From positions 14,477-78,476 of the forward strand of contig CAZRSW010000007.1 of assembly GCA_964602845.1 (NCBI GenBank): a stretch of 64,000 nucleotides of DNA, given 5' to 3'. A program made the position numbers and the translations under genes. Below are positions 35,492 to 44,661 of this stretch, piece by piece; the first letter of the stretch is position 1; every line of letters starts with the position of its first letter. This stretch comes from CAZRSW01 sp964602845 (GTDB taxonomy: Bacteria > Chloroflexota > Dehalococcoidia > Lucifugimonadales > UBA826). The notes under the pieces are model-generated. The model made no database searches. It had not been told where the DNA came from and was given only the letters and a program-made list of their open reading frames with translations.

Positions 35492-36544
35492 TTATTCTTG
35501 TAGTAATGTGGGACTGGTTCTTGGCGGGCCATACTGGGTTTGATCCAATGGTATCGTTTCATTTTGATAGATCTGTACCCTGAAAGATAAATGGTCGGGG
35601 ATATACATCCTGCCTTTTTCATCAAGCCTCACAGATCGAGGGTCTCTGAGTTTTTTCTGAACTGACAAGTCCGACATATCTCGCAATCTGTTTGATCCCG
35701 CATTTGTCAGCATGTAATCCTTAGCACATTTAGCGAGTGTAGCGTCCCCAAGAAACTCCTGGACATAGGAACCCTCCTGGTTAAACAACTGGATTCGATT
35801 GTTGCCTGTATCTGCGACGTAAATGTCTCCGAAAGCATCGACGGCTATGCCAGAAGGACCCTGAAGATATCCATAGCCTGAGCCTTCTGATCCGAAACAG
35901 GCTATGAAGTTGCCCTGGCTATCAAATCGGCAAATTCTGTTGTTTCCCCAGTCAGAGACGTAGACGTCACCAAACCTGTCTACGGCTAAACCCCATGGCA
36001 TATTGAGCTCACCGTGGGCCTGGCCAAATCCTCCCCAACCCTTTATGAACGTCCCTTCCGGAGTAAATTCTTGTATTCTGTGGTTTTTGGTATCTGAAAC
36101 TAATAAGTTTCCGTTCTGGTTAAAGGCAATCCCAGATGGCCCGTCGATTTCCCCGGGTTTATTACCACTGGCCCCCCAGGAGTGCAGGTATTCACCTTGA
36201 GCTGAGAATGTCGTGATTCTGTTCAACGATTCATCTGAAACAACCAAATTCTTATCTGAATCTAGAATCACACTCACAGGCCATTGGAACTGTCCCTCTT
36301 CTTCTCCATATGATCCAATGTCCTCAAATCTGTCCGGTAACCGATCGGCGTCGTCAAAAAACCAAACCCTGATGAAGGTTGCTGCTCCATTACGGACTAA
36401 CACATAGATTCTATTTTCACTTTCTATCGCCACATCTATGGGGCTATTCAAGATTCTTCTCATACCGATGGTTTTCAGATAAGGGAACCCCGCACGTAGT
36501 AACCCATAAGGAAATTTCTCTTCGGTCTGCACCTGTGTATTCAT
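35492..36544 (-). CDS. NHL-repeat six-bladed beta-propeller protein
   Basis: A 350-residue protein made of NHL repeats. Repeating units are GPSGIAFNQNGNLLVSDTKN, MPWGLAVDRFGDVYVSDWGN, GPSGIAVDAFGDIYVADTGN and a last RDPRSVRLDEKGRMYIPDH, with two weaker N-terminal blades (SPIDVAIESENRIYVLV, WPVSVILDSDKNLVVSD). No signal peptide is visible. Propellers of this kind bind ligands or act as lyases or hydrolases. It lies 11 bases after the DUF1501 gene and so is the third gene of that operon. Confidence 0.88.
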   Translation of the reverse strand: MNTQVQTEEKFPYGLLRAGFPYLKTIGMRRILNSPIDVAIESENRIYVLVRNGAATFIRVWFFDDADRLPDRFEDIGSYGEEEGQFQWPVSVILDSDKNLVVSDESLNRITTFSAQGEYLHSWGASGNKPGEIDGPSGIAFNQNGNLLVSDTKNHRIQEFTPEGTFIKGWGGFGQAHGELNMPWGLAVDRFGDVYVSDWGNNRICRFDSQGNFIACFGSEGSGYGYLQGPSGIAVDAFGDIYVADTGNNRIQLFNQEGSYVQEFLGDATLAKCAKDYMLTNAGSNRLRDMSDLSVQKKLRDPRSVRLDEKGRMYIPDHLSFRVQIYQNETIPLDQTQYGPPRTSPTLLQE

Positions 36545-36555
36545 TTCACCAACCT

Positions 36556-37710
36556 CTATTCAGTAGAACCATTTCGGTATGGTTTTAGTTGTTCATATGA
36601 TCCAAAAACCATTGGTTCAGGATCCAAACCTAGACATTGTTCTAAAACCGTTGCATAGACGCCTCTGAAGTCTACAGTGAATTTGAGGTTTTCACCGTCC
36701 TGCCATTCTGAAGGATCAAGTGGGGGATATTCTCCATACAACCCTCCATTTATACTTTCACCCACTATAAATGCTCCTCCTCCTGCTCCATGATCTGTTC
36801 CACTTCCATTATCACGCATTCTTCGGCCAAATTCAGTGAATATAAGTATGGTTACTTCCTCCGCCGCATCATGTTCCTTGAGGTCCTGCATAAAATCGTA
36901 CACTGCATCACCAAGTTCCTTGAGTAATCGAGGATGGTTTGGTCCCTGATCCGCATGAGTGTCATAGCCCCCATGTTGTACGTAGAAAATTCGAGTGCCC
37001 ATATCCGCCGTGTGTATTCTAGCGACATCCCTTAAGCTTTTTGCTATAGGATTATTGGCATATTCCACTGTAGATTCATACCTGCTCGGAACATCTTTTA
37101 AGAGCTCAGCACTGCTCAGTATGTCATTCCCCGTCCGACCCAAGAAGTCTGATACTGGGCCACTACCAATGGCCTGAGTGTACAAGTTCTTGAAGTTGTC
37201 TAACATGTTGGATCGATATGCCGCATCTTCAATAGAAGTCATAAGACCATAATTGTCTAAATCACCTACAGATGCGACGGGGACGCCGGTTAATGTCATA
37301 GCTCTAGGGAGTCCTCGGCCTATGTTCACTCCCGTCAAGACGTTCTTTTTCTGAGGGTCTATCTCCTGTATAGCCCTACCGAGCCAGCCTTGCGTGCCTA
37401 TCTTGATGGGTTCGCAAGTATGCATGATGTCCATCGCTCGGAAGTGGGATCGACTGGAATTTTCATAACCTATGCCCTGTATGATAGCAACTTTATCCTC
37501 GTCATAGAGCTTCTTTAGAGAAGCGAATGCTGGATGGAAGGCTAATTCATTGGTGAATGGTAGAACATCATTTTGATCAGTCGCTAGTGTTGGACGAGAA
37601 TCATAATAAATGCCATTGGTATATGGAATGATCGTATCCATAAAATCGTTTCCCCCGGTCAGCTGTAATACTACCAGGGTGTTCTCTTTGGCTTTAACGG
37701 TTGTTGTCAT
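36556..37710 (-). CDS. DUF1501 domain protein (sulfatase-like fold)
   Basis: A 384-residue DUF1501 protein. Typical blocks are LVVLQLTGGNDFMDTIIPY, IQGIGYENSSRSHFRAMDIM, IFYVQHGGYDTHADQGPNHP and ILIFTEFGRRMRDNGSGTDH with GAGGGAFIVG. The fold is alkaline phosphatase/sulfatase-like. Many relatives carry a Tat signal; none is visible here. The ATG at 37710 is preferred since GGGAG lies six bases upstream; a start four codons earlier is possible. DUF1501 and DUF1800 genes are a well-known pair, as found here. Confidence 0.92.
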   Translation of the reverse strand: MTTTVKAKENTLVVLQLTGGNDFMDTIIPYTNGIYYDSRPTLATDQNDVLPFTNELAFHPAFASLKKLYDEDKVAIIQGIGYENSSRSHFRAMDIMHTCEPIKIGTQGWLGRAIQEIDPQKKNVLTGVNIGRGLPRAMTLTGVPVASVGDLDNYGLMTSIEDAAYRSNMLDNFKNLYTQAIGSGPVSDFLGRTGNDILSSAELLKDVPSRYESTVEYANNPIAKSLRDVARIHTADMGTRIFYVQHGGYDTHADQGPNHPRLLKELGDAVYDFMQDLKEHDAAEEVTILIFTEFGRRMRDNGSGTDHGAGGGAFIVGESINGGLYGEYPPLDPSEWQDGENLKFTVDFRGVYATVLEQCLGLDPEPMVFGSYEQLKPYRNGSTE

Positions 37711-37743
37711 TTTTTCTCCCATACTGGACTGGAATTAGAGTCT

Positions 37744-39111
37744 TTAGGTCAACTGGTATTCAGGTGTTGAAACAATGCATTGTAAGTAGTTTACTATCTT
37801 TTCTTTTGTATCCCTGGTGTTGGTTTCAACCGTGTCATAGATTCTCTGTTTATCAGCTTCTGTTATGGAAAGGCCGGGGAACTCGCCCATACAATAATCA
37901 AATATTTTATCCGCTGTAGCATCATTAAGATGATTGGTGGCATTTTCATCCTGTGATATTTGGTTGACTCTGGTTTTTGACGTGTCACTAACGGACTCTA
38001 CTGCGAAGTTGACTCTTTCACTCAAAATGCCTGCGTCTAGCCATTCTAGCCCTGTGTGCCAACCTTCAACCGTGGGAGGATTAAGCAATTCCTGTCCCAT
38101 AAGTGTACCCATGGACCCGTAATCCGGGGTTATAACAGTGGGATCGCTATATTCCCCAGTTAATTTAAGAACGCCAACAATAAATTCTGTCGGAGATTTG
38201 ACTTTCTTAAATCGAGAAGACTTAAAGAAGTCGGAATTCAGGAGTACTCTCATGACCCTCGTGATGTCCCCGTGACTTTTTTGAAATGTTTCTGCTAATA
38301 AATCTATTGCTTCAGGATCTTTAGGCGGATTTTCGTTCCAGGCGGGTACCTGGTACTCGTCAGCAACAAAGAAATTGTATAGATGTCGCGCGACGAATCT
38401 AGCTGTGGCAGGCTGTTTCACTATTATATCGATGATGTCTTCACCATTAAAATTACCCGTTTCTCCAAGGAATGTTTTTTCCGTAAAGTCGTGATCGTCG
38501 TGGTCGAATTTAAAGGTAGCTGGATAATCTCCATGCGGGTAGATAGGGACGGGTTGATTGAAAGTCCACCCTGTAAACGCCCGTGAGGCATTTTTTATGT
38601 CGTCTTCATCGTAATTTCCCACGCCCATTGAAAACAATTCTAACAATTCCCGGCCGTAGTTCTCGTTCGGCGAGCCATTATGATTCTCACTATTGTCTAG
38701 CCAATATATCATGGCAGGATCCTTGGACAATTCTACTAAAATGTCTCTGAAATTTGTCATCCCAACTCTTCTCAGCATATCTATTTGTATGCCCATCACT
38801 GTGGGGTGCTCGAGTTTGGATTGTCCCGTGGCGAAGACATGATGCCAGAAGAGTGCCATTTTTTCTTCGAGTGGATTCCTTGTATTAACCATCTTATAAA
38901 TCCACTCATTTCTGTATATTTGATGGTGGGCGCCGTTGTGATAACGTCGCCATGTATCTATGTTTACCCCCGAGTCTTGGCTCGGGTCCAGTAGTGATTC
39001 AGCTATTTCTTCGTAATTCCTGCTCGATAACGCCGACAATTCATCCTTGGTTATCCCAAAGCCGGCTCTTCTGTACAGGTGGGCGATAAGTTCACATTTC
39101 TCACTAGTCAT
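37744..39111 (-). CDS. DUF1800 domain protein
   Basis: A 455-residue DUF1800 protein. It begins with LIAHLYRRAGFGITKDELSA and contains KMALFWHHVFATGQSKLEHP, YWLDNSENHNGSPNENYGRE, LLELFSMGVGNYDEDDIKNA, SRAFTGWTF and a C-terminal FIVGVLKLTGEYSD, EGWHTGLEWLDA. Function is not established for the family; it is nearly always next to DUF1501. No secretion signal is visible. First gene of a three-gene minus-strand operon with DUF1501 (33-base gap) and the NHL protein. Confidence 0.92.
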   Translation of the reverse strand: MTSEKCELIAHLYRRAGFGITKDELSALSSRNYEEIAESLLDPSQDSGVNIDTWRRYHNGAHHQIYRNEWIYKMVNTRNPLEEKMALFWHHVFATGQSKLEHPTVMGIQIDMLRRVGMTNFRDILVELSKDPAMIYWLDNSENHNGSPNENYGRELLELFSMGVGNYDEDDIKNASRAFTGWTFNQPVPIYPHGDYPATFKFDHDDHDFTEKTFLGETGNFNGEDIIDIIVKQPATARFVARHLYNFFVADEYQVPAWNENPPKDPEAIDLLAETFQKSHGDITRVMRVLLNSDFFKSSRFKKVKSPTEFIVGVLKLTGEYSDPTVITPDYGSMGTLMGQELLNPPTVEGWHTGLEWLDAGILSERVNFAVESVSDTSKTRVNQISQDENATNHLNDATADKIFDYCMGEFPGLSITEADKQRIYDTVETNTRDTKEKIVNYLQCIVSTPEYQLT

Positions 39112-39213
39112 GGATCTGTTTTTCCTCCTGAAGAACTGTTATAAGAACACGGCAGACAGCACCTACATGGATAAATATACACCATGGATCTGTTTTGGAA
39201 GGATGTGCATTGA

Positions 39214-40116
39214 TTACTCTAATTTACCTCTGAGCCTAGGATCCATATGGTCTCGTAGAGCATCCCCGAACAGGTTGAATGCCAGAATAGTAATTGTGAT
39301 AGCCATACCCGGGAAAGCTACAAGCCACCACGGTGGCTTGAATGAGGCAACCAATACTCCACCCAGCATGTTTCCCCAACTCGGTTGTGGCGGGGGTACT
39401 CCTAGCCCAAGATAGCTGAGAGCGGCTTCCGTGAATATTGCTCCACCAAGGCTAGTACTTGCTACCACCACGAGTGGAGCTATGCATTGGGGTGAGACGT
39501 GCTGCAGCATTATCCTAGTTGGGTTGGCGCCGATAGTTCGGGCAGCCAAAACATAATCCATTTCTTTTACTGATAAGGCTACCGCTCTAATTATTCGAGT
39601 GGTACCTGCGATGCCTGTGGCGGCTATTGCTAATGTGACCGTGCCAGTACCAGATCCGAGAGCTACCAGTAGCAACAGTGCAAGTATCACACTCGGGAAA
39701 GAGATCAATACATCGAGGACTCGCTGGCTGTATATGTCAAATCTACCGCCAAGATAACCACTCATGATTCCCCATGAAAATCCGATAATCTTGCTTACTA
39801 CCACGGCCACGAAGGAAACCTGGAGGCTTAGCCTCGTGCCTGCGATTACTCGGCTGAAGGTATCACGCCCTAGACCATCAGTGCCCATTGGAAAGTCTGC
39901 GCCTGGAGGTTCCAAGAGCGCTCGATAGTTTGCCAGGAGAGGGTCTGTCGGAGTTATATAGGGGGCAAGGATTGCGACTACTGCTACAATTATTAGGACT
40001 ATCATGGATGCGAATCCAAGAATAGAGGATCGGGCGAACCTCCAGATGACCCCAAAAAATGAGACAATATAACCTGATACGCCTCTCTGTTTGTTACCTG
40101 TGATTCCTTGACTCAA
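39214..40116 (-). CDS. dipeptide/oligopeptide ABC transporter permease (DppC type)
   Basis: A 300-residue permease of the DppC/OppC family. After a first helix at about 33-53 come the DppC marker segments YRALLEPPGADFPMGTDGLG, RDTFSRVIAGTRLSLQVSFV, the coupling region LAARTIGANPTRIMLQHVSP and AALSYLGLGVPPPQPSWG. It forms the import channel with DppB, encoded 29 bases upstream. No dedicated ATPase genes are in the window, so these must lie elsewhere. Confidence 0.93.
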   Translation of the reverse strand: MSQGITGNKQRGVSGYIVSFFGVIWRFARSSILGFASMIVLIIVAVVAILAPYITPTDPLLANYRALLEPPGADFPMGTDGLGRDTFSRVIAGTRLSLQVSFVAVVVSKIIGFSWGIMSGYLGGRFDIYSQRVLDVLISFPSVILALLLLVALGSGTGTVTLAIAATGIAGTTRIIRAVALSVKEMDYVLAARTIGANPTRIMLQHVSPQCIAPLVVVASTSLGGAIFTEAALSYLGLGVPPPQPSWGNMLGGVLVASFKPPWWLVAFPGMAITITILAFNLFGDALRDHMDPRLRGKLE

Positions 40117-40145
40117 GGGTCAAATTTCCTCCATCGGTTGTCGAA

Positions 40146-41105
40146 TTATTGATACCTTATTCTTGGATCGATTACGGCATAGGCAAGATCGACCACTAGG
40201 TTGATGATCACAAATACCACGCCATAGAGGAGAACCAAATTCTGGATGACCATCCAATCTCGTTCCTCAATTCCGAATACTAGGGCAGTTCCCAGTCCAG
40301 GAACTGAAAATGCTCTTTCGACCGCAACCGAACCTCCGAGTAAAAATGCGAACTGTAGGCCGGAAACAGTGATGACCGGCAGCAGGGCATTTCTTAAGAC
40401 GTGGCGCCACATGACAGTTTTTTCTCTTAACCCTTTGGATCTCGCTGTACGTACGTAGTCCTCTCTATAGACTTCCAAAAGTTGAGTACGAGCCATTCTA
40501 GCTATGGAGGCTCCTAGCCCTATGCCCATTACGATTGATGGGCCTAGGATTATTTGAAAATTCTTCCAGGGGTCGGTCCACATTTGATGCACAGTTATCG
40601 GTGGTTTGTAGCTGAAGAAGAGGACGGTGCAAAGGATCGCCGTTAGGCCTAACCAGAAAGCTGGAATGGCCATAAATAACGTGATGAAAAATCTGGCTAT
40701 ATAGTCTATAGGAGAATTTCTCCACGCAGCAGCAACGATCCCTACGGGCAACCCTACAAGCCATGAGAGTGCGACCGAAAGGATGCCTATCTGCATGGTT
40801 ACAGGGCCTCTTCTTAATATTGTGTCTGAGATTGGTTGATCTGTCCAAAAAGAGGATCCCATATCTCCTCGGCCGACATCAGCCATCCATGACAGGTACT
40901 GTACGACTAGAGGTTTGTCTAAGCCCAGGCTTTTCCGAGAGTCCTGCAATTCCTTCTCAGTCAAAAGATATATTCCGATGTTTTCGCCAAATATCATTTC
41001 AAGAGGGTCGCCTGGTAAGATACGCATGGCAACAAAAATTAGTATTGTCACACCGAACACTGTTGCGACTGCTAGTAATAGGCGTCTAAATATATATCTT
41101 TGCAT
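40146..41105 (-). CDS. dipeptide/oligopeptide ABC transporter permease (DppB type)
   Basis: A 319-residue DppB/OppB permease. It begins MQRYIFRRLLLAVATVFGVT, has MRILPGDPLEMIFGENIG, LGLDKPLVVQYLSWMADVG, the coupling stretch YVRTARSKGLREKTVMWRHV and the tail NLVVDLAYAVIDPRIRY. It is the partner of the DppC gene downstream. Between this gene and the binding-protein gene upstream lies a strong terminator, so permease transcription depends on readthrough or a promoter in 41106-41168. Confidence 0.94.
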   Translation of the reverse strand: MQRYIFRRLLLAVATVFGVTILIFVAMRILPGDPLEMIFGENIGIYLLTEKELQDSRKSLGLDKPLVVQYLSWMADVGRGDMGSSFWTDQPISDTILRRGPVTMQIGILSVALSWLVGLPVGIVAAAWRNSPIDYIARFFITLFMAIPAFWLGLTAILCTVLFFSYKPPITVHQMWTDPWKNFQIILGPSIVMGIGLGASIARMARTQLLEVYREDYVRTARSKGLREKTVMWRHVLRNALLPVITVSGLQFAFLLGGSVAVERAFSVPGLGTALVFGIEERDWMVIQNLVLLYGVVFVIINLVVDLAYAVIDPRIRYQ

Positions 41106-41136
41106 TTATACCTTATCCGACATACTCGGTGAGTGA

Positions 41137-42850
41137 TCTTTTAAAGTTATCACAGCCTTATAAAGAAAGGCGGGGCAGAGGCTAAGATTTGTGATCTCAG
41201 CTTCTGTCCCGCCTATTCTAAACTATTTTTTGTTTCAGATCTATCTGTCTAGTGGGGCTCCATCCATACTGTCTCAAATCTACCCCATTCTGCCTGGACT
41301 CTTGTTTCGAGTACGAGGCCTTTGACGTAGTTTCTCCACATAGGCATATGGCTAGTGAACCCGAAGTGGAACTGAGGAGGACTCGCATCAAGGATGTCCT
41401 CTCCCTCGGAGAAAAGGCCTTTCCTTTTTGCGGGGTCACCCTCGGCGTTCAGCTTCTTGACTACTGCGTCGAAGTCTGGATTAGAGTACTTGCCGAAGTT
41501 CTGTGATGCTCCGGTTGTCCACATTATAGTCCACAGCGGTGTGTGGTTCTTGATTGGCGAGTGGTAACTAGTGCTCAGTACCATGTCGTAGTCTTTCTTG
41601 AACTCTTCAGGCACTAGAGATCTTTCCACAGCGCTGATTTCTATTTCCATGCCCAGGTTTCGCTTCATCTGATCAGCGTAGAACGGGGCAAGGACTTCAG
41701 CGTGTCCAGGGACGGAAGCAGAGACCAGTTTGAATGTTCTCAGACCTTCTCCGTCTGCGAAACCAGCATCAGCCATTAATTTCTGTGCTTCTGCGACGTC
41801 CGCGGCGTTATCCTGTTTGTATCCTGGAATGGTTCTCACCACGTCGTCAGCGGTTGCGCCTTCACCACCGGGGGACATCCACCGGCTAAGGTTGTTAGTT
41901 TCTTCTCTGTATACCTCGATAGCATCATGTCGGTTTACAGCCAGGTGCATAGCCCTGCGAACTCTGTTATCGGTCCATGGGTCCTTGCCGTTATTCCACT
42001 TGACTTCAAGCGCGCCGAAGTTAGCCAGAAGTGCTGCTGAGATATCATCTCGGGAGTTACCTTCATCCCAGGTATCTCGCGATACATTCCATGAGAAGTC
42101 AGCCTGTCCGGTTAGGACTGCTGTTCCTCTGTCGGTCCATGCGGGCACGTGCTGCATCATGACCTTGTCTACGTAAGGTAGTTCTGGGTTCCAGTAGCTT
42201 GTGTTCGCATCAAATTCCCAGACTTCGCCTGGCTTGTTCTCAACGAACTTGAAAGGACCGGTTCCTGCGGACACTGAGGTCCTGAGGTCGTTGTTGTTAG
42301 CAGTCAGAACGGTGTCCGGGTAGACGACAGCGGCAGTGTTTGTGAAAAGGTCAAACTGCCATACACGCGGCTCACTCAAGGTGAACTTGACGGTATAGTC
42401 ATCAACTTTCTCTATTCCTCCGATAGCGGAGAAGAGTGTTTGTGCAGTGCTTGTGACGCCTTCAGGTGGGAAAATAATCCTGTTGAAGGTTGCGGTCACG
42501 TCGTCTGCGTTGAAATCGGATCCGTCATGGAATGTAACGCCCTCTCTCAAATCGAAAGAGAAACTCATCTGGTCTGGTGCGATCTCCCAGCCTACGGCCA
42601 GTTCAGGTGAGATGGTTCTCAATCCGTCGGCCAGGTTGAGTCCGATCAACTTGTTGTAGAAGGAGGTCATAATATGAGCTGCTCCTCCCTGGTGTATATC
42701 GAAGTGCTTGGTTGTAGCACCCCAGGCGGTTTTAATGGTTCCACCGCGAATGGGGTTTGCATCAGGAGACTTGATACAACCTATGCAGTCATCAGCAGCC
42801 GTCGGGGCGGCCTTGGAAGCTTCAGGGGCTGGCTTAGGGGCTTCCTTCTC
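41137..42850. repeat. 1,714-bp exact direct repeat, copy 1
   Basis: This segment is identical, as read by eye and through the identical translations in all frames, to 61808-63521 (offset 20,671). It covers the end of the binding-protein gene (mature domain from the EKEAPKPAPEASK linker to the stop), its terminator, and about 30 bases beyond. The flanks differ at both ends. Confidence 0.93.
41169..41213 (-). terminator. strong intrinsic terminator after the binding-protein gene
   Basis: On the minus strand GGCGGGACAGAAGCTGAGAT pairs with ATCTTAGCCTCTGCCCCGCC (about 20 positions with few mismatches or G-U pairs) over a CACAA loop, followed by TTTCTTTATAA. It lies between the binding-protein gene and dppB and should raise the ratio of binding protein to permease. 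Confidence 0.85.
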
Positions 42851-43039
42851 CTCGTCTCTTTTAGGTGGAGATTCTCTGCTTGGCGCCTGGGTCTTAGTGT
42901 AGTCAGCCGTCACCTCCGCGGCCGTTAATTTCTTATCTTCTACTGCCTCTTCGTCGGATCCACAAGCCACTGCGCCTAATGCAAATACAGCAGAGATTGC
43001 AGCAACAGTAAAGAATCGCCAGATTGATTTGTTAAACAT
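41249..43039 (-). CDS. ABC transporter substrate-binding lipoprotein, family 5 (copy 1)
   Basis: A 596-residue extracytoplasmic solute-binding protein. A signal peptide (MFNKSIWRFFTVAAISAVFA) ends in the lipobox GAVAC (C26), followed by a charged linker rich in E, K, A and P up to about residue 80, with a CIGC pair near its end. The SBP_bac_5 domain follows: ISPELAVGWEIAPDQMSFSF, LREGVTFHDGSDFNADDVTA, VRRAMHLAVNRHDAIEVY. It feeds the DppBC permease encoded downstream; peptides are the default guess, but many relatives bind other solutes. A GAGG site precedes the ATG. From the linker onward it is identical to the protein at 61920-63686. Confidence 0.93.
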   Translation of the reverse strand: MFNKSIWRFFTVAAISAVFALGAVACGSDEEAVEDKKLTAAEVTADYTKTQAPSRESPPKRDEEKEAPKPAPEASKAAPTAADDCIGCIKSPDANPIRGGTIKTAWGATTKHFDIHQGGAAHIMTSFYNKLIGLNLADGLRTISPELAVGWEIAPDQMSFSFDLREGVTFHDGSDFNADDVTATFNRIIFPPEGVTSTAQTLFSAIGGIEKVDDYTVKFTLSEPRVWQFDLFTNTAAVVYPDTVLTANNNDLRTSVSAGTGPFKFVENKPGEVWEFDANTSYWNPELPYVDKVMMQHVPAWTDRGTAVLTGQADFSWNVSRDTWDEGNSRDDISAALLANFGALEVKWNNGKDPWTDNRVRRAMHLAVNRHDAIEVYREETNNLSRWMSPGGEGATADDVVRTIPGYKQDNAADVAEAQKLMADAGFADGEGLRTFKLVSASVPGHAEVLAPFYADQMKRNLGMEIEISAVERSLVPEEFKKDYDMVLSTSYHSPIKNHTPLWTIMWTTGASQNFGKYSNPDFDAVVKKLNAEGDPAKRKGLFSEGEDILDASPPQFHFGFTSHMPMWRNYVKGLVLETRVQAEWGRFETVWMEPH

Positions 43040-43230
43040 AAATTAAACCTCATTTACTATTGATTAATTTAAATCTAAATTCCGTTAGCCACAATATACT
43101 TATGGTGATTTTTAATGTGAATAGATTTTAACAGCTTCTCCAAATGAAGTCATTTAAATCATTGTTCGCACTAGGTAAATTTAAGGAAGTGACATTGCTT
43201 TTTTGAGTTGACTGAGTAGGGATAGCTGTG

Positions 43231-44598
43231 ATGTACTTTGAAGTTATGATAGACGAGGAGCAAGAAGCTAAAGATCAAACTGTTTCGCACCAGCCACCTT
43301 CGACTTACAGTGAGAGTTCTAAGAAAGTAATAGAGACTTGGATTCTCCCTGGCGATATAAAGTTTCTGAATAGGCCGAGTTTATGGATTTTGGCGGCCTG
43401 TGCTCTTGGGTTTATCGGGTTGGCGATTGTATCCATAACGAGCTTTTGGAACTATTTCGACATCTCCTTTCCTGTATCTGACCCCACCACTAATATTTCA
43501 TCGGAGTCGCCTAACCTAGGGGGACAGGCATATTTTTCCGGAGAGTTAGATTGGGTGTTTTCTGCGACGGGAGCTCTTACGACCTCTCCTGTAATAGCAG
43601 GATCTAGAGTATATATAACCAGTGGGCAGACACCTGATTCTGGAATGGTGGTTGCGCTGGATCTCCAGACCGGATCGGTGGTTTGGGAGGAACGTTTGAA
43701 TGATATTAGTGATCATTCCCCTGTGGTGGCGGCTGAGTTCGTTTTTGTGGTCACACGGTCAGGGGATGTACACGCACTAGATCGAAATGATGGTGCTACG
43801 ATTTGGTCGTATGTTGCCGGGTCTTCGGTGACAGGCGTGCCGATTGTGGAAGAGGGGGTTATTTATCTGACCGCGGAGGATGTGCTAGCTCTTGATGCGG
43901 CCACTGGATCGGAGATATGGAACCACAATGTAGGAGGGGCTGCGGTTAGAAGTCTGGAGTTGATTGATGGTGTATTAATCGCCTTGAGCTCCGATGGGAA
44001 TTTGAATCTCATCGACTCGTCAAACGGGAAGAGACGCCTTACTTTTCCTCTTTGGTTCGGACCTAAATCAGGACCGGTAGCCCACAACGGAATTGTCGTT
44101 GTCACAGGAGATCGTGGTTATGTCCTAGCTTTAAAGGTAGAAGAGAAAGACATCCCGTTTGAAAAAGCTATGAGGTATTGGTGGACGAAATTCTGGATGT
44201 GGGACATGGCTCCACGGCCTCCTCTACCTCGAGGGTATTTATGGCAACGAAGGGACATTGGAGGAATGGATGCGCGGATGTTAGGCGCTAATAAGGAGAC
44301 TGTTTACTTGTCTGTTAACCGGAATATCTTGTCGGGCAGTGTAGTAGCTTTGGACATAGAGACTGGAGCAGATTTATGGGAACGTACGTTTGATGCGCAG
44401 GTGGCTCGTTCCGCTATTATGAATGCTGAGACGGTGGTTTTAGTTACTTCAGACGGAGCTATTTATGGGTTAGATAGTTTAACTGGGTATATCCAATGGC
44501 AAATAAGCGTGCAATCACCCTTACTGGAATCTGTGGCTTACGGCGATGGAAGGTTGTTAATTCCAACGTTTCCATCAGAGCTAAATGCGATAAAGTGA
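43231..44598 (+). CDS. membrane-anchored PQQ-like (BamB-type) beta-propeller protein
   Basis: A 455-residue protein. An N-terminal cytoplasmic stretch of about 50 residues is followed by one membrane helix (LWILAACALGFIGLAIVSIT), then a propeller of PQQ-like repeats: GMVVALDLQTGSVVWEERL, GDVHALDRNDGATIWSYVAG, EDVLALDAATGSEIWNHNVG, GSVVALDIETGADLWERTFD and GAIYGLDSLTGYIQWQIS. It should sit outside the membrane as a scaffold or sensor; it lacks the tryptophan-disc residues I would expect to see for a true quinoprotein dehydrogenase but this is not certain. GTG 43228 is also in frame. It stands divergent from the binding-protein gene. Confidence 0.86.
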   Translation: MYFEVMIDEEQEAKDQTVSHQPPSTYSESSKKVIETWILPGDIKFLNRPSLWILAACALGFIGLAIVSITSFWNYFDISFPVSDPTTNISSESPNLGGQAYFSGELDWVFSATGALTTSPVIAGSRVYITSGQTPDSGMVVALDLQTGSVVWEERLNDISDHSPVVAAEFVFVVTRSGDVHALDRNDGATIWSYVAGSSVTGVPIVEEGVIYLTAEDVLALDAATGSEIWNHNVGGAAVRSLELIDGVLIALSSDGNLNLIDSSNGKRRLTFPLWFGPKSGPVAHNGIVVVTGDRGYVLALKVEEKDIPFEKAMRYWWTKFWMWDMAPRPPLPRGYLWQRRDIGGMDARMLGANKETVYLSVNRNILSGSVVALDIETGADLWERTFDAQVARSAIMNAETVVLVTSDGAIYGLDSLTGYIQWQISVQSPLLESVAYGDGRLLIPTFPSELNAIK

Positions 44599-44661
44599 TA
44601 GCCTGTGTTTCACTCGTTACTAAGGAAGACCGAGTTTTCAGACAGTTTTTCGGCATTATTT

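Noticed and set aside
41218..42928. Several plus-strand open frames inside the binding-protein gene, repeated at 61889-63608
   Set aside because: They are antisense shadows of a clear SBP_bac_5 gene; they recur at the second copy only because the DNA is duplicated.
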